Source: Actinomycetospora callitridis (GTDB taxonomy: Bacteria > Actinomycetota > Actinomycetes > Mycobacteriales > Pseudonocardiaceae). Taken from it: a stretch of DNA of 64,000 nt. The notes under the pieces are model-generated. The model searched no databases. It had not been told where the DNA came from and saw only the letters and a program-made list of their open reading frames with translations. Shown piece by piece: positions 15,841-26,185 of this stretch (position 1 is the first letter of the stretch; the number at the start of each line of letters is the position of its first letter). Position numbers and translations under genes: made by a program. The stretch lies in the NCBI RefSeq assembly GCF_028737265.1, contig NZ_JAQZAK010000001.1:930001-994000 (forward strand). The letters are read 5' to 3'.

Positions 15841-18330
15841 GTGACACCGTTCCCTGACCGTGCCCAGGTCGTCGTGATCGGGGCCGGCATCGTCGGCAAC
15901 TCCGTGGTGCACCACCTCGCGCGCCTCGGGTGGCGCGACATCCTGCTGCTGGACAAGGGGCCACTGCCCGACCCGGGTGGCTCGACCGGCCACGCGTCGA
16001 ACTTCGTGTTCCCGGTCGACCACTCGCGCGAGATCACGCAGCTCACCGCGGACTCGTCGCGGCAGTACGCCGAGCTCGGGACGCTGACGACGTGCGGCGG
16101 CATCGAGGTCGCCCGCACCCCGGAGCGCGTCCAGGAGCTGCACCGGCGCATGTCGTCGGCGCACGCGTGGGGCATCGACGCGGAGCTGATCACGGCGGCC
16201 GAGGTGGCGGAGAAGGTCCCGTTCCTCGACCCCACGGTCGTGCTCCGAGGGTTCTGGACGCCGTCGGTGGCGGTCGTGGACCCGCTGCGGGCCGGCGAGC
16301 TGATGCGCGAGCGGGCCACGGCCGCGGGCGCGCTCACCGTGTCGGCGATGACCGAGGTGCTGGCCGTCGACACCGACGAGGGGCGCGTGACCCGGGTCCG
16401 CACCGACCGCGGCGACGTCGACACCGAGTACGTCGTCGTCGCGTGCGGCGTGTGGAGCCCGCGCATCGCGGCGCTGGCGGGCGCGGCGATCCCGCTCACG
16501 CCCGCGGTCCACCAGATGATCGACGTCGGCCCGATCGCCGAGCTCGCCGCGACCGGGCGGGAGATCGCGTTCCCGATCGTGCGCGACATGGACCCGCTGA
16601 TGTACGAGCGGCAGAGCGGCGCCGACCTGGAGATCGGGTCGTACGCCCACCGCCCGATCCTCTGCGAGCCCGAGGACATCCCGTCGCTGGCGGCCGCGGC
16701 GCTCTCGCCGACGCAGCTGCCGTTCACCCCCGACGACTTCGACCCGCAGATGGAGGCGGCGCTCGAGCTGTTCCACCCCGTCCTCGACCGTCCCGACGCC
16801 GGCATCCGGCACGCCATCAACGGGCTGCTCTCCCTCACGCCCGACGGGCACCCGCTGCTGGGGGAGACCCCGGAGGTGCGCGGTCTCTGGTCCGCCGCCG
16901 CGGTGTGGATCAAGGAGGGCCCCGGTGTCGGCCGGCTGATCGCCGAGTGGATGACCGAGGGCGCCCCCGAGATCGACGCGGCCGCCTCCGACATCGCCCG
17001 CTTCGCCCCGCACGAGCGCACCCGCCACCACGTGCACGCCCGCGCGTCCGAGGGCTTCAACAAGACCTACGGGATCACGCACCCGCGCGAGCAGTGGAGC
17101 TCCGACCGCGGGGTGCGCCGCTCGCCCTTCCACGAGCGCGAGGTGGCCCTGGGCGCGGAGTTCTTCGAGGTGGCGGGCTGGGAGCGCCCGCAGTGGTACG
17201 CGTCGAACGCGCCGCTGGTGGCGGAGCTCGGCGTGTCCGACCGCCCGTACGAGTGGGACGCGCGCTGGTGGTCGCCGATCATCAACGCCGAGCACCTGGC
17301 GATGCGTCGCGGCGTCGCGATGATCGACCTCAGCGCGTTCTCCCAGTTCGACGTCCGTGGCCCCGGGGCGCTCGCGTACGTCCAGCACCTGACGGTGGCG
17401 CAGATGGACCGGCCCGTCGGGCGGGTGATCTACACGCCGGTCCTCGGCCCGGACGGCGGCTTCCGCAGCGACCTGACCGTCGTGCGGCTCGGCGACCGGC
17501 ACTTCCGGGTGGTCACCGGCGGCTCGGACGGCGCGCGGGACCTGGCGTGGTTCCGCCGCCACCTGCCGCGCGACGGGTCGGTGGCGCTGACCGACGTGAC
17601 CTCGGCGGTCTGCACCCTGGGGCTCTGGGGTCCGCGCGCCCGCGACGTCCTCGCAGCGGTCACCGACGAGGACGTGTCCGACGCCGCCTTCCCGTTCGCC
17701 ACCGGGCGCACGATCACGATCGGCTCGATCCCGGTCCTCGCGCTGCGCCTGTCCTACGTCGGCGAGCTCGGCTGGGAGCTGCACGCGCCCTTCGAGTGCG
17801 GCCTGCGCCTGTGGGACGCGGTCGCGGAGGCGGGCGCGCCGCACGGCCTCGTGCCCGCCGGCATCGGCGTCTACGGCACCACCGCGCGGATGGAGAAGGG
17901 CTACCGGCTCGTCGGCCACGAGCTCGACGCCGAGCACGGCCCGGTGGAGGCGGGGCTCGCCCTGCCCGGCCTGAAGTCCCAGGACTTCATCGGCAAGGCC
18001 GCGTACACCAAGGCCCGCGAGGGTGAGCCCGAGGCGACGCTGTGCACGCTGACGCTCGACGACACGCCGCGCTTCCCCCAGGGCGGCGAGCCGATCCTCA
18101 CACCCGACGGCGCCCGGATCACCGACCGCCGAGGCCGGCCGTCGTTCGTCACCAGCGCGGGCGCCGGGCCGTCGCTCGGGACCTACCTGCTGATGGCCTA
18201 CCTGCCGCCCTGGCACGCCGTCGAGGGCGCCGGGCTGCTCGTCGAGTACCTGGGGGAGCGCTACCCGGTGACGGTCGCCCGGGCCGGCCGGACGCCGCAG
18301 TTCGATCCCGACGACACGCGGATGAGGTGA
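15841..18330 (+). CDS. FAD-dependent N-methyl oxidoreductase fused to a GcvT folate domain
   Basis: The 829-residue protein has the dimethylglycine/sarcosine dehydrogenase layout. The N-terminal FAD domain (residues 1-about 390) begins VVVIGAGIVGNSVVHHLARLG and has GSTGHASNF, where the His corresponds to the residue that binds FAD covalently in relatives. The second half (about 420-829) is a GcvT domain with MIDLSAFSQFDVRGPGA, SYVGELGWELHAP, ARMEKGYRLVGHELD and DFIGKAAY. Such enzymes oxidise an N-methyl group, hand the carbon to THF as methylene-THF and pass electrons to ETF, encoded next. The start is GTG 15841. The precise substrate is not visible. Confidence 0.83.
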   Translation: MTPFPDRAQVVVIGAGIVGNSVVHHLARLGWRDILLLDKGPLPDPGGSTGHASNFVFPVDHSREITQLTADSSRQYAELGTLTTCGGIEVARTPERVQELHRRMSSAHAWGIDAELITAAEVAEKVPFLDPTVVLRGFWTPSVAVVDPLRAGELMRERATAAGALTVSAMTEVLAVDTDEGRVTRVRTDRGDVDTEYVVVACGVWSPRIAALAGAAIPLTPAVHQMIDVGPIAELAATGREIAFPIVRDMDPLMYERQSGADLEIGSYAHRPILCEPEDIPSLAAAALSPTQLPFTPDDFDPQMEAALELFHPVLDRPDAGIRHAINGLLSLTPDGHPLLGETPEVRGLWSAAAVWIKEGPGVGRLIAEWMTEGAPEIDAAASDIARFAPHERTRHHVHARASEGFNKTYGITHPREQWSSDRGVRRSPFHEREVALGAEFFEVAGWERPQWYASNAPLVAELGVSDRPYEWDARWWSPIINAEHLAMRRGVAMIDLSAFSQFDVRGPGALAYVQHLTVAQMDRPVGRVIYTPVLGPDGGFRSDLTVVRLGDRHFRVVTGGSDGARDLAWFRRHLPRDGSVALTDVTSAVCTLGLWGPRARDVLAAVTDEDVSDAAFPFATGRTITIGSIPVLALRLSYVGELGWELHAPFECGLRLWDAVAEAGAPHGLVPAGIGVYGTTARMEKGYRLVGHELDAEHGPVEAGLALPGLKSQDFIGKAAYTKAREGEPEATLCTLTLDDTPRFPQGGEPILTPDGARITDRRGRPSFVTSAGAGPSLGTYLLMAYLPPWHAVEGAGLLVEYLGERYPVTVARAGRTPQFDPDDTRMR

Positions 18331-18338
18331 CGGGCGGG

Positions 18339-19103
18339 ATGGACGTCCTGGTCTGCGTCAAGCGCGTCCCGGCGGTGGGCGCGGAGATCCTGCTGACCGC
18401 CGACGCGACGGCGATCGACACCCGCCACCTCGGCTTCACCATCGGGCCGCACGAGGAGTGCGCGGTCGAGGAGGCGGTGCGCATCGCCGAGCGCACCGGT
18501 GGCTCCGCGGGTGTGCTCACCGTCGGGCCGCCCGAGACCGAGGAGCAGCTGCGCTACGCGCTGTCGATGGGCGCCGACCACGCCGTCCGGGTCGACAGCC
18601 CCGAGACGGACCCGGACCCCGAGGCCACCGCCGCCGCCGTCACGGGCGCACTGGGCGAGCTGCCGCCCTACGACCTCGTCCTGTTCGGCGAGGCCTCGGC
18701 CGACGCCGGGCACGCGCAGGTCGGGTTCCGGGTCGCCTGCGCGCTGCGCCGGCCGGTCGTCGGCGGGGTGAAGGGGATCGACCTGGACGGCGCGGGCGGC
18801 GGGACCGTGACGCTGCGCCGCGCGACGCCCGACGGGGTGGAGCTGCACGAGGCGCCGCTGCCCGCCGTCGCCGCCGTGCTGGAGGGGCTCAACCTGCCCC
18901 GTTATCCGACGATCAAGGGCCGGCTGCGGGCGAAGAGGGCGCCGGTCCGCGTCCTGGACGGCCCGGGAGCGACCGGTGGCCTGCGCACCCTGCGGCTGCG
19001 CCACCGGCCCGAGGCGCGGGCGCAGACCGTCGTGCTGGGCCGCGGGGCCGCGGCGGCGCCGGCGGTCGTGGACGTGCTCGCCGAGCTGGGGATGGTGCGC
19101 TGA
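18339..19103 (+). CDS. etfB: Electron transfer flavoprotein beta subunit
   Basis: EtfB pairs with EtfA and carries electrons from flavin dehydrogenases to ETF-quinone oxidoreductase. The 254-residue protein has the typical opening [11 protein letters not shown], the block [28 protein letters not shown] and the C-terminal [17 protein letters not shown] 18339 is preferred; the in-frame GTG 18327 overlapping the upstream stop is possible. The stop overlaps the etfA ATG (TGATG). The adjacent fused dehydrogenase is the probable electron donor, so this may be a dedicated rather than housekeeping ETF. Confidence 0.88.
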   Translation: MDVLVCVKRVPAVGAEILLTADATAIDTRHLGFTIGPHEECAVEEAVRIAERTGGSAGVLTVGPPETEEQLRYALSMGADHAVRVDSPETDPDPEATAAAVTGALGELPPYDLVLFGEASADAGHAQVGFRVACALRRPVVGGVKGIDLDGAGGGTVTLRRATPDGVELHEAPLPAVAAVLEGLNLPRYPTIKGRLRAKRAPVRVLDGPGATGGLRTLRLRHRPEARAQTVVLGRGAAAAPAVVDVLAELGMVR

Positions 19104-20089
19104 TGGTGCTGGTCGTGGTCGAGAGGGACGGCGACGGAACACTGACCGAGGGGTCCGCCGAGGTCCTCGCCGCTGCGCGGGACCTCGCCGAGTCCCTCGG
19201 TGTGCCGGTGGAGGCCGTCGCGGTGGGGGAGCCCGGGGATCTCCCCGACGACCTCGTGAAACGGGGCGTCGGGCGCCTCCACCTGCTGACCCACGAGCTG
19301 CTCGACGACGGGTCGCCGTCGTGCCTGGGCGAGGCGCTCGCCGGGCTCGTGGCCGATCTGCGCCCCGCGGCCGTGCTCGCCCCGAGCACCGACCGGAGCA
19401 CCGAGGCGATGGCGTGGGCCGCCGCGGAGCTGGGGATGCCGCTGGCCACGGCGTGCACGGAGATCCGGCCCGTGCCGGACGGGACCGACGACACCTGGGA
19501 GGTCACCCGGGAACGGGCCGGCGGCATCCTGCTCGAGGACGCGGCCCTGACCGCGCCGATCCGGCTGTGCACGCTGCGCCCCGGGAGCCCGTCGCCGAGC
19601 GAGACGGCCGCGGCCGACGAGATGACGGTGCACGTCGTCGTCCCGGAGCTGCGGGCCTCGGTGCCGCGGGCCCGGCTGGTCGAGCGCCGGGAGCGTGCCG
19701 CCGGGATGACGCTGACCACCGCGCCGGTGGTCGTCGCGGGCGGGCGCGGGGTCGGCAGCTCCGAGGGCTACGCGGTGCTCGAGGAGCTGGCCGGTCTCGT
19801 CGGCGGAGCGGTCGGGTGCTCGCGGGTCGCCACCAACAACGGCTGGCGCCCGCACGCCGACCAGGTCGGGCTCACCGGTACCCGGATCAGCCCGGACCTC
19901 TACGTCGCGTGCGGGATCAGCGGCGCCACCCAGCACTGGGTCGGCTGCATGAACGCGCGCTCGATCCTCGCGGTGAACACCGATCCCGAGGCGCCCATGG
20001 TCACCCGCGCGACGTGGGCGGTGATCGGCGACGTGCACGAGGTGCTGCCGGCCGTCGTCGACGAGATCCGGCGGCGATCCGGGCGCTGA
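19103..20089 (+). CDS. etfA: Electron transfer flavoprotein alpha subunit
   Basis: EtfA binds the FAD of the ETF dimer. The C-terminal FAD domain is clear: [60 protein letters not shown] and [12 protein letters not shown]. The N-terminal domain (residues 1-about 200) is the ETF alpha/beta fold. In many ETFs the first of these FAD motifs is followed by Ala-Ser-Arg and Val; here the text reads SRVATNNGW, a mild difference also seen in dedicated ETFs. Length is 328 residues. This is the last gene of the methyl-transfer operon. Confidence 0.88.
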   Translation: MVLVVVERDGDGTLTEGSAEVLAAARDLAESLGVPVEAVAVGEPGDLPDDLVKRGVGRLHLLTHELLDDGSPSCLGEALAGLVADLRPAAVLAPSTDRSTEAMAWAAAELGMPLATACTEIRPVPDGTDDTWEVTRERAGGILLEDAALTAPIRLCTLRPGSPSPSETAAADEMTVHVVVPELRASVPRARLVERRERAAGMTLTTAPVVVAGGRGVGSSEGYAVLEELAGLVGGAVGCSRVATNNGWRPHADQVGLTGTRISPDLYVACGISGATQHWVGCMNARSILAVNTDPEAPMVTRATWAVIGDVHEVLPAVVDEIRRRSGR

Positions 20090-20134
20090 CCACGGTGGGG
20101 CCGCTCGCGGGGCGGGAGCGTCGGCGGGGTTACC

Positions 20135-20737
20135 GTGGAGGTCGTGTCCGCGTACCCGCCTCCCCGTCCGCCCGGGCGTGGCTTCCAGGGCTCTCCGCCC
20201 CCGCGACGCGGCGGCCGTGCCGTCCGTGTCGACCCCGTGCTCGTCGAGATCGCGGCCGGGCTCGTGTGGCTCGCGGTGGGCACCCTGGGTCTCGGCGCCG
20301 ACGGGGTCGGCACGTTGATCCTCGCGATCGGCATCGCCGTCGCCATCGGCATCGGGGTGGAGAACCGCCGCCGGGGACCGCGTCCGTTCGACACCTCGCG
20401 CTCCACCGAGGTGCTGCGCCTCGCCGCCGGCGTGGTCGTCATCGTGATCGTCGCGTCCATCGTGCTCGGCCTGCTCAGCGCCTCGGCCCTCCTGCCCGGC
20501 CTGGCGCTGCTGCTCACCGGCGCCGCGTTCGTGCTGCTCAGCCGCTCCACGGGGCAGCGGCCGACGCGCTGGCTGGGCTTCCTGCTCGTCGGCGCGGGCC
20601 TGCTCTCGGCGCTGGTCTCGACGATGGCGGCCGGCGGCTTCGTCTCGCAGGGCCTGCTCGGGCTGCTCGCGGGCGTCGTCATCCTGCTCTCCGCGGCCGA
20701 CCGCGTGGGCCTCGTGGAGATGTTGAGGGACCGATGA
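20135..20737 (+). CDS. Small multi-pass membrane protein
   Basis: About 200 residues with a short Pro/Arg-rich cytoplasmic N-terminus and five to six hydrophobic segments, starting near residue 37 ([18 protein letters not shown]), 57, 92, 109, 132 and 157. No enzyme motif is visible. A TTACCGT hexamer lies immediately before GTG 20135, fitting a leaderless mRNA; GTG 20144 is an alternative start. The stop overlaps the rlmN ATG (ATGA), so the two are translated together, but the family is not recognised and function is unknown. Confidence 0.7.
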   Translation: MEVVSAYPPPRPPGRGFQGSPPPRRGGRAVRVDPVLVEIAAGLVWLAVGTLGLGADGVGTLILAIGIAVAIGIGVENRRRGPRPFDTSRSTEVLRLAAGVVVIVIVASIVLGLLSASALLPGLALLLTGAAFVLLSRSTGQRPTRWLGFLLVGAGLLSALVSTMAAGGFVSQGLLGLLAGVVILLSAADRVGLVEMLRDR

Positions 20738-21888
20738 CCGAGCCCGCCGTGACCCCGGATCAGGAGAGCGCTCCCGGGCCCGTGCTCACGCTCTCGCCGC
20801 GCGGCTCGCGCCGCACCCGGCCCGCGCAGCACCTCGCCGACCTCGACACCGAGGGCCGCCGCGCCGCGGTCGCCGAGCTGGGGATGCCGGCCTTCCGGGC
20901 CGACCAGCTCTCGCGCCACTACTTCTCGCGCCTGGAGAGCGACCCGGCGACGATGACCGACCTGCCCCCCGCGGCGCGCGAGACGCTCGGACCGGCGCTG
21001 CTGCCCTCGCTGCTCACCCCCACCTGGGAGCAGGACTGCGACGGCGGCACCACCCGCAAGACGCTGTGGCGTGCCAACGACGGAGCGCTCGTCGAGAGCG
21101 TGCTCATGGGCTACACGGACCGCGCCACCGTCTGCATCTCCAGCCAGGCCGGCTGCGGCATGGCGTGCCCCTTCTGCGCCACCGGCCAGAACGGCCTGGA
21201 GCGCAACCTGTCGACCGCTGAGATCGTCGAGCAGGTCCGCGCCGCGGCCGCCGTCGTGCGTGGGGGCGGGCTGGGCGCGAACCTCAGCCGGCTGTCGAAC
21301 GTCGTCTTCATGGGCATGGGCGAGCCGCTGGCGAACTACCGCCGCGTCGTCGACGCCGTGCACCGCCTCTGCGACGCCCCGCCCGCCGGGCTCGGGCTCT
21401 CGCAGCGCTCGGTCACCGTGTCGACGGTGGGCCTGGTGCCGGCGATCCACCGCCTCGCCGAGGAGAACCTGCAGGTCACGCTCGCGGTGTCGCTGCACAC
21501 TCCGGACGACGAGCTGCGCGACACCCTGGTGCCGGTCAACACCCGCTGGCCGGTGGCCGACGTGTTCGCCGCCGCCCGGCACTACGCCGACGTCACCGGG
21601 CGCCGCGTCTCCATCGAGTACGCGCTGATCCGCGACGTCAACGACCAGCCGTGGCGCGCCGACCTGCTGGCGAAGCTGGCGTCGAAGCACCTGGGCCGGC
21701 TGGTGCACGTCAACCTCATCCCGCTCAACCCGACGCCGGGCAGCAAGTGGGACGCGAGCCCGGCGCCGGTGCAGGCGGAGTTCCTGCGGCGCGTGCGCGA
21801 GGGCGGCGTGGCGTGCACGGTGCGCGACACCCGCGGCCGCGAGATCGCCGCCGCCTGCGGGCAGCTCGCGGCCACCGCCCGGCCGTGA
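20734..21888 (+). CDS. rlmN: 23S rRNA/tRNA adenine-C2 methyltransferase RlmN
   Basis: RlmN is a radical-SAM enzyme that methylates C2 of A2503 in 23S rRNA and A37 of some tRNAs. The iron-sulfur ligands are in [13 protein letters not shown] (CxxxCxxC). Other family blocks are [58 protein letters not shown], and the C-terminal catalytic Cys region ([22 protein letters not shown]) carries the cysteine that forms the transient adduct. It is 384 residues. The start overlaps the upstream membrane-protein stop, and its stop overlaps the next GTG. Confidence 0.95.
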   Translation: MTEPAVTPDQESAPGPVLTLSPRGSRRTRPAQHLADLDTEGRRAAVAELGMPAFRADQLSRHYFSRLESDPATMTDLPPAARETLGPALLPSLLTPTWEQDCDGGTTRKTLWRANDGALVESVLMGYTDRATVCISSQAGCGMACPFCATGQNGLERNLSTAEIVEQVRAAAAVVRGGGLGANLSRLSNVVFMGMGEPLANYRRVVDAVHRLCDAPPAGLGLSQRSVTVSTVGLVPAIHRLAEENLQVTLAVSLHTPDDELRDTLVPVNTRWPVADVFAAARHYADVTGRRVSIEYALIRDVNDQPWRADLLAKLASKHLGRLVHVNLIPLNPTPGSKWDASPAPVQAEFLRRVREGGVACTVRDTRGREIAAACGQLAATARP

Positions 21889-23141
21889 GCACGGCCGGGG
21901 ACTGGCAGGTCCACCGGCTCGTGCCCTCGCTCGCGGAGGGCGCCCCGGACGCCGACACCGCGACCTGGATCCGGGCCATGATGGCGGCGTTCCTGGGGCC
22001 CCGGCCGGGGCCCGAGGAGATCGCGACGATGGCGGCGTCCTACGCCGGGCAGCGCCTGCGCGGGGTGTACGAGACCGCCGACACGTCCCCGGTGGCCACC
22101 CTGCGCTCCTGGGACACCGCGATGACCGTGCCGGGCGGCGAGGTGGCCGCCGACGCGATCTCCTCGATCGGCGTCCGGGCCACGCACCGCCGCCGCGGCC
22201 TGCTGCGGGCGCTGCTCGTCGACGACCTCGCCGAGGCGGTGCGCGCCGGCACCCCGGTCGCGGCGCTCACATCCACGCAGGGCTCGCTCTACGAGCGCTT
22301 CGGGTTCGGGCTGGCGGCCTGGACGCGGTCGCTCACCCTGGACACCCGCGCGGCCCGGTTCCGCGACCCGGGGCCCACCGGCCGCCTCCGGACGCTGGAC
22401 CCGGCGGGCTTCGCGTCGGTCGCCGGGCCGATCCAGGACCGCGCCCGGCGCCGGCACCCGGGCTCGATGGACCGGTCCGCCGCGTCGTGGCACGCGCTGA
22501 TCACCGGCGGCCCCCACGACTCCTCGCCCCGCTCCGCGATCGCCTGGGCCGACGCGACCGGGCGCCCCGCCGGCTACGTCGTCCACGGGGTGGCCGAGTC
22601 CTGGTGGGGCACCGGTTCGGCGACGCTCGCCGTCCACGACCTGCAGGCGACGACCCCGGAGTCCTACCGCGAGCTGTGGCGGCACCTGGGCTCGCTCGAC
22701 CTCGTCGGCGAGGTGGGGTGGGCGAACGCCTCGCTCGACGAACCGCTCCCGTGGCTGCTCACCGACCACCGCGCGGTGAATTCCGGCGGGCCGCGCGACA
22801 TGCTCTGGCTGCGCGTCCTCGACGTCCCGGCCGCGCTGGGTGCCCGGCGCTACCCCGTCACCGACCGGATCGTGCTGCGCGTGCACGACCCCGACCGGCA
22901 CGCCGCGGGTGACTGGGCGCTGGACACGACCGACCCGGTCACCCCGGCCGTCGCCGCCACGAGCGACACGCCCGACGTCGAGATGGACGCCGCGGCGCTC
23001 GGGTCGCTCTACCTCGGGGGCGTCGATCCCCGGGTCCTCGCCCGGGCCGGGCGGCTCTCCGAGCACAGCCCCGGCGCCGCCGGCCGCCTCGCCCGGCTCT
23101 TCGCCGCGCCCGGCGTGCCCTGGAACGGCATCCGCTTCTAG
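21885..23141 (+). CDS. Eis-type GNAT N-acetyltransferase
   Basis: This 418-residue protein has the Eis architecture: an N-terminal GNAT domain with the acetyl-CoA loop ([19 protein letters not shown]), a second GNAT-like domain, and a C-terminal sterol-carrier-protein fold ending in a conserved C-terminal carboxylate region (GVPWNGIRF). Eis enzymes acetylate amines, including aminoglycosides in Mycobacterium. The C-terminal Phe matches the family, where the terminal carboxylate acts in catalysis. GTG 21885 overlaps the rlmN stop (GTGA). The natural substrate is unknown. Confidence 0.85.
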   Translation: MSTAGDWQVHRLVPSLAEGAPDADTATWIRAMMAAFLGPRPGPEEIATMAASYAGQRLRGVYETADTSPVATLRSWDTAMTVPGGEVAADAISSIGVRATHRRRGLLRALLVDDLAEAVRAGTPVAALTSTQGSLYERFGFGLAAWTRSLTLDTRAARFRDPGPTGRLRTLDPAGFASVAGPIQDRARRRHPGSMDRSAASWHALITGGPHDSSPRSAIAWADATGRPAGYVVHGVAESWWGTGSATLAVHDLQATTPESYRELWRHLGSLDLVGEVGWANASLDEPLPWLLTDHRAVNSGGPRDMLWLRVLDVPAALGARRYPVTDRIVLRVHDPDRHAAGDWALDTTDPVTPAVAATSDTPDVEMDAAALGSLYLGGVDPRVLARAGRLSEHSPGAAGRLARLFAAPGVPWNGIRF

Positions 23142-23586
23142 GTGGCGCGGTGCAGCTGAGCAGGTAGGCCCCCGCCTCGGGGTGGGCGTGGCGCGCGACG
23201 ATCTCGACCAGTTCCGGCGGGCGCACGCGGGCCATCTCGGTGTTCGTGTCGAGGCCCAGTGCCGCGTCGACGACGACCTCGACCCCGTGCTCGGCGAGGG
23301 AGGCCTTCTCGCGGTCGTGGACCGCCGCGACGCACGGGGTCAGCAGGCCCACGCGCGTCGCGGCCAGCTCGCGCAGCGCGGCGACGAGCGCGGCCCCGGC
23401 GGGCACGCCGGTGCGGCGCTCCATCGACGTGCGCAGCCGCTCCTCGAGCTCCGGGGTGATGGTCGTGACCGCCGTGCGCACCAGGTCCGGGCGGGCGTCC
23501 GCCAGCAGCTCGGCCGCGGCGTCGACACCGTCGGCCATCCGCGCCAAGGCCTCGGGGGAGCGGGACCTCGTCCTCGGCACCTTCAC
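23142..23586 (-). pseudogene. Remnant of an Asp/Glu racemase (maleate isomerase-like) gene
   Basis: Reading leftward from GTG 23586, about 148 codons resemble the middle of the arylmalonate decarboxylase/maleate isomerase family: MADGVDAAAELLADARPDLV, ERRTGVPAGAALVAALREL, RVGLLTPCVAAVHDRE, LGLDTNTEMARV and GAYLLSCTAP. The second catalytic Cys (LLSCT) remains, but the region where the first should be (ACTSGS-type) reads TAVTTIT. The N-terminal SSN region and the C-terminal third are missing, and no stop occurs before the Eis gene on the other strand. It is best read as a decayed fragment. Weaker option: a novel truncated protein. Confidence 0.5.
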
Positions 23587-23673
23587 CGAGGCTCCGGGGG
23601 CCAAATAGGATTCCCCTCCAGGCCTTCGAGGCTTCGAGACTGTCGAGGGCGCGGAGGGGGACTGAGGGGGAAC

Positions 23674-25191
23674 GTGGCGAGCGAACGCTTCGGCCCGTAC
23701 CGGATCGAGGGGATGATCGGGCGCGGGTCGATGGGCGAGGTCCACCGGGCCACCGACCTGCGCAAGGAGCGCACGGTCGCGCTCAAGCGCCTCTCCGTCG
23801 CCCACAGCGGCGACGAGGGGTTCGCCACCCGCTTCCGGCGCGAGGCCGAGATGACGGCCCGGCTGCACGAGCCCCACGTCATCCCGATCCACGACTACGG
23901 CGAGATCGACGGGCAGCTCTACCTGGACATGCGCCTCGTCGAGGGCATCGACCTCAGTGGCGCGATCGCCGCCTCCGGGCCGCTCGACCCGCAGCGGGCG
24001 GTCGCTGTCGTCGAGCAGGTCGCGGCGGCGCTCGACGCCGCCCACCGCGCCGCGCTGATCCACCGCGACGTCAAGCCCTCGAACATCCTGCTGGCGCAGA
24101 CGGAGGGCTCGGGGCCCGAGTTCGCCTACCTCATCGACTTCGGGATCGCGGCGAGCCTGCGCGATTCCCGCCTCACCGAGCAGAGCACGCTGATCGGCAC
24201 CGCCGCCTACATGGCGCCCGAACGGTTCATGCCCGGGGCGGGCGGCGACCACCGCGTCGACGTCTACGCCCTGGGCTGCGTGCTGCACGAGACGCTGGTC
24301 GGCAAGCAGCCCTTCCCGTCCGGGAGCATCCACCAGCTGATGCACGCCCACGTCCACGAGCCGGCGCCCCGGCCCGGCAGCCTGCGGGCCGGCCTGCCGC
24401 AGGCGCTCGACGAGGTCGTCGCCATCGCGATGGCCAAGGACCCCGACCAGCGCTACCAGCGCGCGGGCGAGCTCGCCGCCGCCGCGCGCGCGGCGGTCTC
24501 GGGCGTCGGGGCGGTCGTGCCCGGGTCGCCGAGCTCGCCCACGATCCCGGGGGCGGGCGGGCCCGGCGGGGCGGGCGGGCCGGCTGGATCGGCGGCCGCG
24601 CCCGGCCGGTCGGACTCGACCGACGAGTTCGCGCGCCCGGCCCTCGCGGGCACGAAGCAGGGCACGAAGCCCGGCACGGCCCCGGGGACGGCCTCGGGGA
24701 CGGCCTCGGGGACACAGGCGCCACCCCCGTCCTCGCTCCCGTCCCGGCGCCCCCGGCTGTGGCTGGTGGCCGGGGTGCTGCTGGGGCTGCTCGTGCTCGG
24801 CGGCACGGGCTACCTGCTCGCCCGGGACTACCTGCCCGGCCAGGCCGCCCCTCCCGGCCCGGCCGCGGCCCGGCTGCCCGACGGCCTCGTCGGGACGTGG
24901 AACGGCACCCAGAACGAGCCCGCCTCGGGACGCGACTTCGGGGTCCGCGTCGACCTGACGTCCGGGGCGGTCGGCGAGCGCGTGGGGGAGATGTCGTTCT
25001 CCGTCTTCGACTGCCGGTTCGACCTGGTCCTCAACGGCGTCCAGGGCACCACCGACATGGCGGCCCGCCCGATCGCGGGCCCGTGCTCCGAGGGCGTCGT
25101 GCGCGCCACCGAGGCCGGGCCGGACCGCTTCACCTACGAGACCCTCGCCGGCGACCAGGTCGTCGCGACGGGGGATCTCACGCGGGGCTGA
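23674..25191 (+). CDS. Transmembrane Ser/Thr protein kinase (PknB/Hanks type)
   Basis: This 505-residue protein phosphorylates Ser/Thr on protein targets and senses an outside signal. Residues 5-265 are a full kinase domain: glycine loop IGRGSMGEVHRATD, Lys in VALKRL, HRDVKPSNIL, DFG in YLIDFGIAAS and GTAAYMAPERF. A Gly/Pro/Thr-rich linker contains repeated GT(A/S/K) units, followed by one membrane helix (about 362-384, LWLVAGVLLGLLVLGG) and an outer domain of about 110 residues with two Cys pairs. That domain is not PASTA-like and its ligand is unknown. GTG 23674 follows a GGGGG ribosome-binding site. Confidence 0.9.
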   Translation: MASERFGPYRIEGMIGRGSMGEVHRATDLRKERTVALKRLSVAHSGDEGFATRFRREAEMTARLHEPHVIPIHDYGEIDGQLYLDMRLVEGIDLSGAIAASGPLDPQRAVAVVEQVAAALDAAHRAALIHRDVKPSNILLAQTEGSGPEFAYLIDFGIAASLRDSRLTEQSTLIGTAAYMAPERFMPGAGGDHRVDVYALGCVLHETLVGKQPFPSGSIHQLMHAHVHEPAPRPGSLRAGLPQALDEVVAIAMAKDPDQRYQRAGELAAAARAAVSGVGAVVPGSPSSPTIPGAGGPGGAGGPAGSAAAPGRSDSTDEFARPALAGTKQGTKPGTAPGTASGTASGTQAPPPSSLPSRRPRLWLVAGVLLGLLVLGGTGYLLARDYLPGQAAPPGPAAARLPDGLVGTWNGTQNEPASGRDFGVRVDLTSGAVGERVGEMSFSVFDCRFDLVLNGVQGTTDMAARPIAGPCSEGVVRATEAGPDRFTYETLAGDQVVATGDLTRG

Positions 25192-25206
25192 GGGCCGGGG
25201 TCTCGC

Positions 25207-26151
25207 TCAGACCTCGGGCGGCTCGTCCGGCACGCCCTCGTCGCGCTCGGCCCACTCGAGCAGGGCGCGCAGGTCGAACACCGACTCGTCGATGCCGGCC
25301 GTCAGGTCGCCGATCTCGGCGTAGCGAGCGGGCATCGTCGCGATCGTGAAGTCGCCCGGCTCGGCATCGGGGACCTCGTCCCAGCGCAGCGGCGCCGACA
25401 CCCGCGCCTCCGGCGTCCCGCGCACCGAGTAGGCCGAGGCGATCGTGTGGTCGCGGGTGTTCTGGTTCCAGTCGAGGAAGACCGTCCCGGGCTCGCGGTC
25501 CTTGCGCCACCACGCGGTGGTGACCAGGTCCGGGGCGCGGCGCTCGACCTCGCGGGCGAACGCGAGCGCCGCCCGACGCACCTCGGTGAACGAGTGCTCG
25601 GGACGGATGCGCACGTAGATGTGCAGGCCCTTGCCGCCGGAGGTCTTGGGGAACCCGACGGCGCCGAGGTCGTCGAGCACCTCCCGGGCGACCGCGGCCA
25701 CCCGGCGCACGGTGGGGAACTCGACGCCGGGCATGGGGTCGAGGTCGATGCGCCACTCGTCGGGGGTCTCGACGTCGGCCGCCCGGCTGTTCCAGGGGTG
25801 GAACTCCACGGTCGACATCTGCACGGCCCAGATCACGTCGGCTGGGCTGGTGACGCACAGCTCGTCGGCGGTGCGGTTGTAGCGCGGGAAGTGCACGCGC
25901 ACGGTGCGCACCCAGTCCGGGGCGCCCTTGGGGAGGCGCTTCTGGTGCACCTTCTCGCCGTCGGTGCCGGTGGGGAAGCGGTGCATCATGCAGGGCCGTT
26001 CCCGCAGCGCCCGCACGATGCCGTCGGAGACGGCGAGGTAGTACCGGGCGAGATCGAGTTTGGTTTCTCCGCGCGCCGAGAAGTACACCCTGTCGGGGTT
26101 CGACAGGCGCACGGTCCGGCCGTCGACCTCGATCTCCGCGGCCTCGGTCAC
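25207..26151 (-). CDS. LigD-type DNA polymerase/primase domain protein (stand-alone PolDom)
   Basis: The 314-residue protein is the polymerase module of LigD without ligase or nuclease domains, as in mycobacterial PrimC/PolD proteins. It adds ribonucleotides or deoxynucleotides during end-joining or gap repair. Catalytic DxD lies in EWRIDLDPMPGVEF, and the nucleotide-binding segment TSGGKGLHIYVRI is intact; RDHTIASAYSVRGTPEARVSAPL is the conserved third block. GTG 26151 is chosen because it starts the conserved NPDRVYF region properly and leaves 34 bases to the divergent CoA-disulfide reductase gene. Ku is not encoded in the window. Confidence 0.88.
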   Translation of the reverse strand: MTEAAEIEVDGRTVRLSNPDRVYFSARGETKLDLARYYLAVSDGIVRALRERPCMMHRFPTGTDGEKVHQKRLPKGAPDWVRTVRVHFPRYNRTADELCVTSPADVIWAVQMSTVEFHPWNSRAADVETPDEWRIDLDPMPGVEFPTVRRVAAVAREVLDDLGAVGFPKTSGGKGLHIYVRIRPEHSFTEVRRAALAFAREVERRAPDLVTTAWWRKDREPGTVFLDWNQNTRDHTIASAYSVRGTPEARVSAPLRWDEVPDAEPGDFTIATMPARYAEIGDLTAGIDESVFDLRALLEWAERDEGVPDEPPEV

Positions 26152-26185
26152 GGCGGCACGATACTCCCGGAGCGGACGGAGGCTC

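Noticed and set aside
13687..18216. Minus-strand open frame of about 1500 codons
   Set aside because: It is a mirror of the methyl-transfer operon in GC-rich DNA; the plus strand has clear protein families throughout.
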